From Neophaeococcomyces mojaviensis (taxonomy: Eukaryota; Ascomycota; Eurotiomycetes; Chaetothyriales), in the NCBI GenBank assembly GCA_030247915.1, contig JAPDRQ010000109.1, positions 1-64,000 on the forward strand: a DNA stretch of 64,000 nucleotides, read 5' to 3'. Position 1 is the stretch's first letter; each line of letters opens with the position of its first letter. Below the pieces are notes generated by a model. The model saw only the letters and a list, made by a program, of their open reading frames with translations, did not search any database and was not told where the DNA came from. The translations under genes were made by a program, and so were the position numbers. This document shows, one piece after another, positions 40,300 through 50,246 of this stretch.

Positions 40300-40762
40300 C
40301 TAGTTATTTAGATGGAAACCTTTGTTCTGGTTTGGGCCGAAACCTGACTTTTGAACTAGCGCACCGGCTGTTTGAAGCGCGTTGTTTGCCTGATTGACAC
40401 CGTCTCTCACCGATACAATGTCTTTTTCCATGAACGAGACCTTTTGCTGATCTGGTGGCTGATGGCCATGATTCTGAGATTGCTAGAAGAGTCGTGTCAA
40501 AGAAGAAGAGTCAAATGTTTGAGAAGCAACCTTAACTTACAGAATCTTGAGCACCGTCCCAGTACCAGGGGTCGAGCTCACACTTCTGGATAATGGAGGT
40601 TGCTGAAGCGATCGCCGACTGCGCCTTGAGAAGGTTCTGCTTGAGACAATTGATGTCGGCCAATGGGATTTTGTACGTCCGCTGAAAACCCGTCTGCGAA
40701 ATTTCTTCTTCTGGTTGATCTTCATATGCCCAGGATGGCACAGGCTCGAGCGGATCGGACAT
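40300..40762 (-). CDS. Small protein of unknown function
   Basis: Exons 40541-40762 and 40300-40482 give 134 residues. The 58-nt intron has a GTAAGT donor and a TTCTAG acceptor. The N-terminus is acidic (MSDPLEPVPSWAYEDQPEEE), then a helical stretch IPLADINCLKQNLLKAQSA runs up to DPWYWDG. The second exon has a Gln/His-rich turn and another amphipathic helix around VSVRDGVNQANNALQTAG. No signal peptide, membrane segment or catalytic motif is present. I do not recognise it. Two helical segments suggest a subunit or adaptor (inference). The clean splice and biased composition make a real gene likely. Confidence 0.6.
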
Positions 40763-41123
40763 TGTGCTTTAGATTCTTTGTAAAGAATAACCTGACAGAC
40801 GAGAGTGGTGCGAGGATTTGATTCAACCTATGAGTCCAAATATTGAGATAGATCTGCTGCGATCTAACCCAGATACCCAGATTTTAATAGTTTCTGTGCG
40901 TCCATCCTGAATTCAGCTGGCCGTCCAAGCTCGAATCCGAGCGTAGCAGCATCAGGAAATCAGCTGAATGTACAGGTCAGCCACATAGTGAGAATGTTCG
41001 CATCTCTCTGGTAAGCACTCGACGAAATCAGCACGTGCACGCTTGGGTACATAATGCGTTCCAACCAGAACTTTGAATTGTAGTTAGCGTCGCACCGTCA
41101 CTGAGCTGAAGATAGACTTCCAA
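40763..41123. other. Intergenic, nothing seen
   Basis: About 360 bp between the small gene start and the palindrome that opens the transposon-marked region. No frame or motif stands out. Confidence 0.5.
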
Positions 41124-41153
41124 ACAGTGCCAAGACTATAGCCTTGGCACTGT
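41124..41153. repeat. Near-perfect 30-bp palindrome
   Basis: The arms ACAGTGCCAAG and CTTGGCACTGT are exact inverse complements around an 8-bp centre that is itself almost palindromic (CTATAG inside). Only one base pair mismatches across the 30 bp. It begins with CAGTG, as many Tc1/mariner ends do, and lies about 340 bp before the transposase remnant. It may be two abutting transposon ends or a stem-loop. Confidence 0.75.
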
Positions 41154-41489
41154 GCATCGTTACGTAATAATGGTTTCTACCTCACTGCTTTGCCATTAAA
41201 TCATCACTATCTCTGCAACCAATCCACTATATTTTACAGCCTACGTCGGACTACCACAACTTAATAAGACTGTTCTAGGGCTAAACGGCTCTCTACAATG
41301 CAGCCCGATCCTCCCGCAACGCTAGTTTCACAGCCGCGAATGCTCCAGAAATCTCATCAAAAACAATCACGATTAACTCGAAATTAATGAGTTGAGGTAT
41401 AAGCACTTCGATGAAATACCTCAATGACGTACAAGGAAATCGTGACAGTGTTGGGTGTTACAACCCCGGTCTAATATACGTGTGGTATA

Positions 41490-42402
41490 ATGAAGATGAA
41501 GGTTACGGAGATGCATCATCTAAGCGGTTCACCTGTTTTATTCCGCGGTGGTATCGCCGATTGGGTTATATCCTTTGATAAATCGAACCGTACGACGCGA
41601 GGCATACCGGCCACTCAAACTACTAACATCTGCTTTGCGAACGGGTCGGTTGGTGTTAGTATAGTAAGATACTATCTACGAGGTGCAGGTTTGAAACGAA
41701 GATGGGCAAAGAAAAGGCATTCCCTTACACTTATCCACGCCCGAGCTCGATTAGCGTTCGCCGAGACGCATCGATACTGAACAATCGAGTAATACTTTCG
41801 AGTTCTTTAGTCTGATGAGACCTGGGCCGTCGCGGGTTTTCATAGTGGCCACTATGTATAGTGTGAGGATAACGAGGTCCTTAGGGACGACTGAACTATC
41901 CCACGTTATTGGGTAAAGAAACAGTGGATGTTCTAGGCGTCATTCTTCGGCAACCAAAAAGGTCCTTGCTTCTTTTGGGATCGTGAAGTACACGGTACCA
42001 TTAATCAGTGGCCATGTATACGCTATATCTGCTTATCAGTCGTAAATCTGATTGATCAACAGAAGGCACTCAACCCACCAAACCTCTTGATCTTTATGCA
42101 TGATAATGCACCTACACACCACGCTCGTAATACCCTCGAGGTTGTGTACCCGCCTAATCGAGGTTATGAAATGGCCCTTCTGCTCACCGGACCTGAATCC
42201 AATCGAACAACTCTGGGCAATTATGAAGGACTGGATTACAGAACACTCCCCAGATTATACTCGTGATCAGGCCGAAAACAAGTTTATTATTGAGGAAATA
42301 TGGGATGCTATCCTGCTAGAGCATCTCTATAATTTGGCTGCTTCAATGCCTGATCGAATGCAGGCCGTTGTCGATGCCAATGGGTGGCACACCAGATATT
42401 GA
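41490..42402 (+). mobile_element. Decayed Tc1/mariner-type transposon (transposase remnant)
   Basis: Three pieces of one DDE transposase lie in order, in different frames and with stops. The first (41490-41780) carries a helix-turn-helix-like part and RRWAKKRHSLTLIHARARLA. A middle part (about 41800-42120) has SDETWAV and a downstream MHDNAPTHHARN. The last (to 42402) has WPFCSPDLNPIEQLWAIMKDW. These are the three acidic catalytic motifs of Tc1/mariner elements, with about 35 residues between the second Asp and the Glu, so DD34E-like. Frameshifts and stops show it is inactive. I could not pair terminal inverted repeats. Target-site TA copies could not be fixed either. Confidence 0.85.
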
Positions 42403-42410
42403 GAGAGAGC

Positions 42411-42457
42411 ATTGAGCATTGAACACTGAACACTGAACATTGAACATTGAACATTGG
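42411..42457. repeat. Heptamer tandem repeat (ATTGAAC type)
   Basis: Six 7-bp units of the form ATTGAAC or ACTGAAC (one ATTGAGC) plus a partial unit follow the transposase stop by 8 bp. It may be slippage at the element's 3' end. Confidence 0.8.
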
Positions 42458-43444
42458 TTTCCACCCGACACAGATCTAGCATTCTTCTCTTTCAGCAGTG
42501 TAATTCCCTTGAAGAGGTCTCTGCATCCATTTGTGCAAAGGCGTAGTCTGATCTTATATCCTGATGCTGTTAAGTAGTCACAGTGGACTCACCAGCACCG
42601 CCAACTTGCGAGCGACATTGCCATTTTGAGACGCTTCTGTAGCCGCTGCCGAGTAGACCTGAGACTCGTGTCGTCACCTAAGAACTTCTCAATTCCTTCC
42701 AAGACTGCATTTATCGAGTACAACCGCAAAAAGTGATAACATAGGGAGCAGTCAGCCACCTGGTGATCGCACTCGGCAATGGCATCCTTCATTTATCTGG
42801 CTATTTTGCTAGAGACCAACTGTTCCTTGAGCATAGTGCCTAATTGTAATCGCTTTCATGGAGCTGAAGGGAACGTCTTAGCACTCTTGGTCGTGAGCCA
42901 AGGACTGAGTTGTCCAATTTGCTGCCGTGCGACAGACATACATCTCTGCTATGATGCAACTAGCGATCTAGATATGGATTCTGGTATTTTGAGTTCTTGA
43001 TCCGTGAAGGATACCGCAAAGCACGACACTACCTCGCTTTTCTTCCTTTGGATCAACGGCAAGCAGGAGCTCCCTAGTTTCAAGCAAGATCTAGATGTTT
43101 CCGAACAAAGAAGATGCGCTGTAAACGCTCGAGAGGGAGGGATTGTCATTCACAAGAGACGCCGCCAGTCTGAAGTGGAAAAGCATGTAAAACTGGATTG
43201 TAACTGGCGTGTTCAGTATTCATCGTAACTGTGCCATTGATTCAAGTAGAGCCAAAGATGGATTCTTTGAATGAGAACCAATCATAATTCGTCCACGTGC
43301 TTGTATGTATGTAACATGCACTATATGCATCTAACTCTTTCGTAAAATCTCATCATATAAGTTTCGCAGAAACACCATCACCGTAATTCCTCAACTCCTT
43401 GAATGCATCTGTTGGTGGAAAGCTAAAGACTTAAGATGAATCCA
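42458..43444. other. Intergenic with a possible gene fragment
   Basis: A 67-codon minus-strand frame (42589-42792) contains a CDHQ...DCSLC string and a helical run. An in-frame stop separates it from another short helical piece upstream. It may be the broken end of a transcription-factor-like gene, but I cannot show homology. The rest is featureless. Confidence 0.35.
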
Positions 43445-43983
43445 CTAACCGCCAATGCACCCTCCAGCAGAATTGTTGGCGCATCGCTTAGTAATGGCAC
43501 CGCAGCAGCCGGAGCAGCATGCGGAGCTCCGATCGCAGGATTCAGTGGACGCAGTGCATTGTCGAGGCGCTAAGACTTCAGCGGCTCTGGCGATAACGTC
43601 GGCGTTCTTGTTGACTGGAAGGGCGGCTGAGAGGGTCAAGACTGAATGTGATATTAGTGAGGTTTTGTCAAGCTGCTGAGGAAAGCGATGTGAGACCCTT
43701 AGAGGCAGCTAGTGTCCGTTATTTCATTGAGCAGTCGTTGCCAGACCACGTCAAGGGTGGAACTCCATGGTGGATTGCGAGATTGCAAGCAGCATTGAAG
43801 TTCTTGACATTAAATGTAGCAATATAAAGTGCTTCTTGGAGTAGGTACACGCACTAGCCTCTGACAGAGCTATGGCAAGGCTGAACAATGGATAATATGT
43901 GGAGCTGAGAGGATGGTAGGGGGTGATTATGCCTTACCTGGGAGGATCGAAAGCGGAAGGAGGATAAGCTTGAGTGCCAACAT
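43445..43983 (-). CDS. Small secreted cysteine-rich protein
   Basis: Exons 43938-43983 and 43445-43641 give 80 residues. The first exon supplies the start and most of a signal peptide, beginning MLALKLILLPLSILP and continuing LTLSAALP in the second exon. A short pro-like segment follows, then a compact 8-Cys domain with spacing C-x6-C-x5-CC-x2-CC-x6-C-x7-C that ends in Gly-rich residues. The intron is 296 nt, unusual for this genome, with a GTAAGG donor and a CACTAAT branch before ATTCAG. Without exon 1 there is no ATG. Proteins of this build are often effectors, antimicrobial peptides or surface proteins; no family is recognised and I assign no activity. It lies 1 kb from the dead transposon. 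Confidence 0.65.
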
Positions 43984-46900
43984 TCTGATTTCCTGTCTGG
44001 ATTTAAGGAGCAGTGGTCTAAAGTTGATGTGTGATTGTTAGGTAGCTCAGCTCGAGCGCTTGAGGAAGGTATGTGTAGCTGTATGGGTATGCAGAGATTC
44101 TAGAGTTGAAGATATCCTGGCGAAAATCTATCGAACGGAGTGGAATGATGCTTCTTTAAATGCCAACGGCGGATGTTGGTCCGACAGCAGGTTTGAGTAC
44201 GCTCAAGACTGCTAGTTGCTGGTGTATAAGCTCGAAGTGTTTTTTCAGTGATATAGCAAACAGATCTTCGAAACGTGCTCTGGAGAAAGGAACAAAGAAT
44301 TGAAGTTTGGGCCGGTTAAGCGAAATCTAGGGGATTAAGGGGTTTAATATAGAATGGAAAGGATCTTCCAGAGATCAGGCGGGAGCGAAATCGAGACGAA
44401 AAGATTGCTGCAACTCGGAATAGGTTGAATTATGATGAATCTGATATTTCTTGCACTCTTCGAAGGATATGAAGTGTTTATGTTATAATGGGAAAAAGAT
44501 GTTTGAAAAGCCCATCTTAGCATAACTCCTGAGTTACGAGCCTAGGCTTCAGGTTTCGCGTTTGAAACTAGTGCTCTTAATGCATGATTGCCGCAATCGA
44601 TTAGGTCTCGAAACTCGATTCATGTTTGGATGAGGTTGCGCTCCGGCTTATTGGCTAAACGATGTACAGGACGTGAGCACGGTGGTGTCAACCACTTCAA
44701 TTGTTGAACCCTGCAGAGAGATGGATTCGTTCATGATCGAGGAATGGAAAGAAACAAAGGGCCAATGAGAATACTGGTGTCCAAAGCTTCCATGGTAGTA
44801 GCCCAAGATGAAACCAGGAACGCGTTTTGCTCAACCAATCATGAGGCTGCGTAGGGTTGTGCTGCACCCCATTTCTAACGCGCCGAACATATGCACAAAC
44901 TCCTGAGACTCTGAAACACTTTGATATTACTGCAGACAGAGGTTTGATGCATAGACTCATCTTTGAGGTCCTTCAGATTTCTTTGATCGGTTATCCTGGA
45001 AGATTGTGTCGATGTTTTCGCTAATCCTGCTATGTTGTACGTTGCTCTTGTGCTTCTAGGTGAGGTGCCGCCGGCGAATGAAACGCTTGCGATATTCCTG
45101 ATCTGAATATCATGGCATGTTTGCCAAAAGCGCTTTCGATGAAGGGGTCATTGCGCACATATTTCCATATCTGGCTCAATTTTGGGCAGCGGAAGTGTGA
45201 CCTCTGTGACATAGAAGTGTCACTATAACAGCGAGGATGTGATTGCTGCTCCGGCAGAATCACACGGAGGGAATGCAAGATTCAGTGGTAACCTGACAAA
45301 TGGCAGAAACCCAAGGGGCTCTAAACCTCATGTGTGCTCTGTTACACAAACAGGCCATTGCTAATCCCAATGATTGACACTCTCGGATGTGCGTTTGTAA
45401 CGACACGGCAAGCAAGCCTCAGAGAAGCACATCTCACGCTCTTGAGGAATGTGGCATGTTTCCCTCTGTTTGATGACAAAAACTCTCTGGAGAGCTGCCC
45501 TAGTCAGAATGTATCAATGGTGACTCACATGCTGCCTCTCGTTCATACGGCGCTGATAACTTATTGATAACGCGTCACTCTAGTTACGGGTGCTTGGATC
45601 TATCTGCCTGGATAGGCCTGCAGCTTCTTTGAACAAGTTCAGAGGAAGCGAGCACTTTGACGGATGACGAGCAAGCCAGTCATGTCTACCGCCACTCTAA
45701 ACAGCGAGTCCGACAAGGACGAAGCAGTTCGCAGCACAAGCCAAATCTGTCTAGGTGCTAGCAAAAATGACCTTCACTCCAAGGCAGCATCCTTATCAGC
45801 ACCTCAACCAATTTTGACGGGCCAGCCATCCTCAATCGTACCGATGAATCACTCATCCTATCTGGTCGATATGGAACCTGTTCTTCTAATCAGAGGCGGC
45901 TACAAGGACTCGTGCTTCAAGAAGTTTATTTGCTGTTATTGCATCTGCTACCACTACTTTTGCGACCATCATTTTGTCTGAGCAAAGCCTAGTCCCGTTC
46001 ATCATGTCCTCCTTATCTCTGTCGAATCGCTAAAGTGGTTACAGTTTTCGAGCTTGCCTACTTCGCCACGAAGAAATATTGCTAACCAATGTACATTGCG
46101 AAGGGGCAAGAGGTGGTCCTTTCTTTGGCCGAGCAGTTGTTGATGTCTTGTCCAGGCCTCATGTTTGCCCGAGTCACCGGTGCTGGCAGCTTCTGGTGGA
46201 CATGAAGGTGGTATTCCCTTTGTGTTTTTTATATCACACGTTCTGTTATGTGATGTACTCCGCTCGCTTGAAGCCATGTTAGATGTGGGATGGTGCAGGC
46301 GGGGGTGTGGCGGGAGGTGAAGATGCCGTTGGTGGTAATACTGGTGGGCTCAAAAGTCGTGGAGCCGGTATCAAGATGTGGATGTTGACAGACCTGGCGA
46401 TTGCGCTAAGACATGACCCTTCAGAAAACGTAGGGATGGCACACAAGTCCGTACCATGCTCGAATATCTCCACAATGCAATCTACTGTTAAAAATACCAC
46501 TATCTTGTGCAGATACTGCGCTGGGTTCATTAGGTAGCTACCCAACTGTGCCTCGTGTAGCCTTCAGGTGGTTTGCAAATACTAGGTCACCTTGCTTAGA
46601 TCGAATTGGGGTCTTTGCTTGCGCGTTTGCCAACGAGACGATGTATTGTGTCCTACACTCGATGAGCTATTTAAACAATCATTGAGAAATGCAGGAGCTT
46701 TCGGAAGGCTGCAACTGACGTTCGATGCAGAATATGTACTAAGGCACCTATCTCTGCAGATCAACTGACGGCCGAGCACGGTTGTTAGGGACCGTAACTC
46801 GTTCATGGCATCAAATGGTGTGCGTAACGCTATTAAGGGACTTGCAACGTATCAACTCAAAATTCCACTTGAGCTTTGTTTCATGTCGGGTGAAGCAGAA

Positions 46901-47459
46901 GCACAATTAAAACCGCCAAGGGCAACAATCTCCATCTCAAGGTGTGGAACAAGATCTCGCATTCAGTAGTATTGCTTCATTGGACGGACAGAACTTGCTG
47001 GCATTTCGGCAGGGATTTGCCAAACCCGTTGATGTCTACATTTTCTTGCAAACAACGGAAGGTGTTGTCAGGGAAGGATGGTCATGATAGCGAGTGTGGT
47101 CAGTCATTGTAGATTCTGTGACCCAGGAACCGCTGCATGCCCATTCGTTGCTCGCCACTGTAGACCTCAGTAAGTAAAGGAGCGGGAGAGTAGTGCTGAG
47201 GCTACTTTGTGTATTGGAAGTGAAAGCACAGAAAGCCCGAACGATATGCAGTTCTCGTCATTAGTATAGCATAGTCCTGTCAGCAAAGTAACATTTGAAA
47301 CCCAAGAACGATAGCGAAAGTCATCAAACGATGTTCAAAAGTTTTGATTTGCAGTAGGCACCATGTGCACTAGTGAAGCTGTCTGCATCGAAATTTTAGG
47401 CTCAGGCTCAACCACTCAACTAAGGTGTTGACGGTTATTTTCATATCGAGACTGGGGGT
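43984..47459. other. Gene-poor stretch of 3.5 kb
   Basis: This is the longest stretch without a supported gene. Open frames are short and mostly unconvincing. The one that might be real is 45664-45981 (105 codons, Cys-rich hydrophobic end). A GGT/GGC-rich patch near 46290-46370 gives open frames on both strands. No second transposase or long repeat was seen. Confidence 0.5.
45664..45981 (+). CDS. Doubtful small protein with Cys-rich hydrophobic C-terminus
   Basis: A 105-codon frame encodes a Ser/Thr-rich hydrophilic N-terminus and a short C-terminal stretch, CFKKFICCYCICYHYFCDHH. That end recalls small tail-anchored cysteine-rich (CYSTM-like) proteins. The usual Gly/Pro/Tyr-rich lead-in of that family is missing. 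The frame has no splice support and sits in a gene-poor area, so it may be chance. Confidence 0.25.
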   Translation: MTSKPVMSTATLNSESDKDEAVRSTSQICLGASKNDLHSKAASLSAPQPILTGQPSSIVPMNHSSYLVDMEPVLLIRGGYKDSCFKKFICCYCICYHYFCDHHFV

Positions 47460-48231
47460 TTAGTGAGAGCTTCGCCATGAGCTGATTTCAGATTCGGTGA
47501 TCTCACGGAGCTTGTTAACCTGGGCGGTGTTGCCAGTGATTGCACCTTGGACCATCTGTCCCGGTATCGTCAGTGTGTGAGCTCTATGCAGCACCAATGT
47601 TTGCACTTACCTCGATGCCTCGGCTAATAGGATTGCTTCGAGCGATGGCATATGTAGCAGTCTTTGTCTTGATTTTGATCACACCAATTCTTGGATCGTT
47701 CTCGCTTCCGTCATGCTTGCCATCTCCAAGATCTCCGAGCCATGTTTTCAAAGACGGAGTGTAATATTTGCTGACAACAGATCGGTCTGTAATAATTTCG
47801 GCGTCACCGGAAACAGATGCCCACTCCCCTGAGTTATTGTAGAAGGACATATTGATCGCAGGGCTCTTCTCAAGATCGTCTGTCTTACCGGATTCAGTGT
47901 TTGTGTGGAAGATGAGGTCAACACCACCAGCTTCCTACTGAGGCGTTAGCGGTGCTCTGGTTGTCGTGATCTCCGACCTACAGTGGCAGCCAGAGCCATG
48001 CATCTTGAAGCCAATACATCGGAATGAGCAGATTTTGTGGTCATCATACCAAATTTGCTTCTCTGAACAAAATCGGAGAGGTCAGTAATCTTTTGCTCGG
48101 CACCAGGCTCCTCCTGGTTCTTCTCAGTATATCTATGTTTGCAGTGTCAGTCTTCCTTCCTTCCGAGAAGAGGATGAGAGTACTTACGGGTCAGCGGGCT
48201 TGCTGCCGGTATCTGTGTTTGAATAAGACAT
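47460..48231 (-). CDS. bli-3: BLI-3-like protein, pyridoxamine phosphate oxidase fold
   Basis: Exons 48188-48231, 47982-48132, 47611-47934 and 47460-47555 give 204 residues. The protein belongs to the general stress protein 26 group of the split-barrel flavin-binding fold and matches Neurospora blue-light-inducible BLI-3. Typical strings are KFGMMTTKS, ASRCMALAATEAGG, DLIFHTNTESGKTDDL, INMSFYNNSGEWASVSG and KTWLGDLGDG. The three introns (55, 47 and 55 nt) restore frame exactly and the last exon ends ISSWRSSH. In Neurospora the gene is induced by blue light; whether that holds here cannot be read from the sequence. Probably cytosolic, binding FMN or a related cofactor. Confidence 0.9.
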
Positions 48232-49287
48232 TGTGACTGTATATGGTCTTTGGTGAACAGTATAAAGTAAATTCCGAGGCCTTGCAGAGTTTTGATGAAG
48301 GAGAATTTGTTGGTCAAGACGAAGAGCAAGATCGCAAGAAGATGAATGAAATGTCATGCAGTGACGTCGAATGCTTTGTCCTACCTCGCGACGATGCAGT
48401 TGGAGAAAAAGCGTGTGAGGAGGGGCGGCCCCCAGCACGCGATACAGTTGAGACGATCCTTGCATGGCTCTTTCACCCGCAGCACATGTCACTGATCTAG
48501 ATCTCGGACCACAGGCACTCTCTCGAACGTGCTTCAAACTACCTTCATTATCATCAAGAACACTTCTGCAGGCCAGAAAAGTTCATGTATTAACACTGAG
48601 GACGAATTCGGGGTAGTGAAAAGTGTATGGATCACTGTTGACATTGGAGTTGACATTGACGTCATCATTCTGGTTGAAGAAAATTCCACCTACAGGCAGC
48701 AAATGCACTTGCCAAGTGGGCTTGAAAACCAGCATCCTGCAGGTGGGGAGATCGAGGAAACGGTATATGGTTCCGAGTCTTCCCTAACACGAGACCGTCG
48801 TGCCGAGAATCTGATTTGGCAGATGCCGTTGAAATATATTGGTACCCAGGATGTTGTATATATGGGTTGAATTGCCTGACCTTTGCATAAACCTATCACC
48901 AAGACGAAACAATGGTTCTTGGCTCATGGATTGTTTATTTTGCTTGCGCTATTAGGAGGCGACCATGTTAAACGTGCCTTTCGACCGATGCTTTTGCCCT
49001 GCCCAGCTAATCGCTAGACTCGTCATGTTTCGAAACGTTGGGAACTGCAATAGTGAGCTTGAACCCTCCTGGCTGATGTCGAAGGTCTTGGATTTCAATG
49101 TCAGTCGACGCATTTGGATCATCTTTTGCTCGCGAGTGAGGTGTTTCAATATCGCTATCCAACGCATAGTTTGGTACTCTGTGACCATCCTCCGAACTGA
49201 CTTGACTCATAAAGATGCAAGTGCCACGCGCGCCATAATTTCCTCGCAAGGTTTGATAAGCAGAATACGAAACCGTAAGTTCAAACT
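48232..49287. other. Intergenic between bli-3 promoter and SNU23 3' end
   Basis: About 1 kb. A minus-strand frame ending near 49007 overlaps the end of SNU23 but has no recognisable content. The plus-strand open frames there are shadows of SNU23. No RNA gene is seen. Confidence 0.45.
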
Positions 49288-49929
49288 TCAGGTGATGATT
49301 CCTAATCGACCTTCCCATTCATCTTCTTGCTTCACACCTCCTTTTCGCCTCTTTTCGTTACGTTTCCTACGCTTTTCTTCTCTCTCAGCTTCGTCAACCT
49401 CTTCGGCCCGCTTGATTCTTGCGTTGATGTCAAGCTCGGCAAGCTGTCTCTCCTCCACTTCACGCTGTCGCTTCTTTTGCTTCAGTAGCTCGATTCGATC
49501 TTTAACATCCTGGAGAGTGGCCCGCTTGACCTCACCCGACTGCCCAGTGTTGACGAGATGCTGTTTAGAGTTAAGATGTTCGATGTATTGCACATTGTCC
49601 TTGTATGTCAGATCGCAGGCTTCGCAATAGAAGCCAGCGCTTCGACCTCGCTTGCCAACGGCTGCACTGGCCGGCACCATGGTCGTCCTTCCTACCATGC
49701 TGGCGACGTCAAGCCTCGCACCTCGCGCTGAGGTTGCATCAAGTTCTGACATGTCGACATGCTTGTGCCACTTCTTGCCTTCGAGCTTTGCTTCATATCG
49801 TGCCCGACCTTCCTCTTTCCGCTTCTCTTCTTCCGCCTTCGCTTTGGCGGCATATTCCTCTTTGTCCCATTTCCTTCGAAAATCGGTGTCAGAGGCTGGC
49901 ATGCCGTAGGCCGACTTCTTCTCCGCCAT
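49288..49929 (-). CDS. SNU23: U4/U6.U5 tri-snRNP protein Snu23
   Basis: Snu23 (human ZMAT2) is a component of the tri-snRNP needed for spliceosome activation near the 5' splice site. The 213-residue single-exon protein has the family start KSAYGMPASDTDFRRKWDKE and an Ala/Lys/Glu-rich helix. A U1-type C2H2 finger follows (Cys102, Cys105, His118, His124, in YCEACDLTYKDNVQYIEHL). Next comes the conserved VKDRIELLKQKK helix, and a basic tail ends the protein. Length is close to that of human ZMAT2 (199). It diverges from HIS5 with 317 bp between the starts. Confidence 0.95.
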   Translation of the reverse strand: MAEKKSAYGMPASDTDFRRKWDKEEYAAKAKAEEEKRKEEGRARYEAKLEGKKWHKHVDMSELDATSARGARLDVASMVGRTTMVPASAAVGKRGRSAGFYCEACDLTYKDNVQYIEHLNSKQHLVNTGQSGEVKRATLQDVKDRIELLKQKKRQREVEERQLAELDINARIKRAEEVDEAEREEKRRKRNEKRRKGGVKQEDEWEGRLGIIT

Positions 49930-50246
49930 TGTGCTGTATTTGCCAAATCAGATCAAGCAGAGGACTAGGCACACTACGACTCCAGCCAATCCCCACAGTT
50001 TGGGAATGTCGAAGGATGTTCAGGAGTTCCCAAGGGAGGCGGTTGACAGGAAAAGGCTTCCTCGCTAATCCACGAACGAAAGACATGCACATGCAAGCAC
50101 TTACAGTACGCCACTGTGGCTGCAGATGTGGCAGTGAAATCATGCAGGGAGCACCATGCGAATAATTTCTGCATCTTGTTGCGCGCCTTGCGTCCCACGT
50201 TTCAACCTGTGACGAGCAGGATTAGAAAGTAACACGAAGTCACATC
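49930..50246. promoter_or_regulatory. Divergent promoter between SNU23 and HIS5
   Basis: The 317 bp hold no gene. No exact Gcn4 heptamer is present, unlike in the ILV2 and ILS1 promoters. A TGACTC core lies instead inside the HIS5 intron. Confidence 0.45.

Noticed and set aside
40047..40370. Plus-strand frame with possible splice sites, starting ATG 40047
   Set aside because: Two splice choices give two different proteins, both unrecognised, and the end overlaps the coding part of a better-supported minus-strand gene.
41100..42470. Terminal inverted repeats for the Tc1/mariner remnant
   Set aside because: The palindrome at 41124-41153 has no matching partner downstream of the transposase, so element ends cannot be set.
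42589..42792. Minus-strand frame with CDHQ and DCSLC strings, possibly a transcription-factor fragment
   Set aside because: A stop sits just before its ATG and I cannot show homology; kept only as a note in the intergenic entry.
46279..46545. Open frames on both strands with Gly-rich or Pro-rich runs
   Set aside because: They follow from a GGT/GGC-rich patch, which lacks stops on both strands by composition.
48965..49630. A 221-codon plus-strand frame
   Set aside because: Most of it is antisense to SNU23, which is firmly identified.
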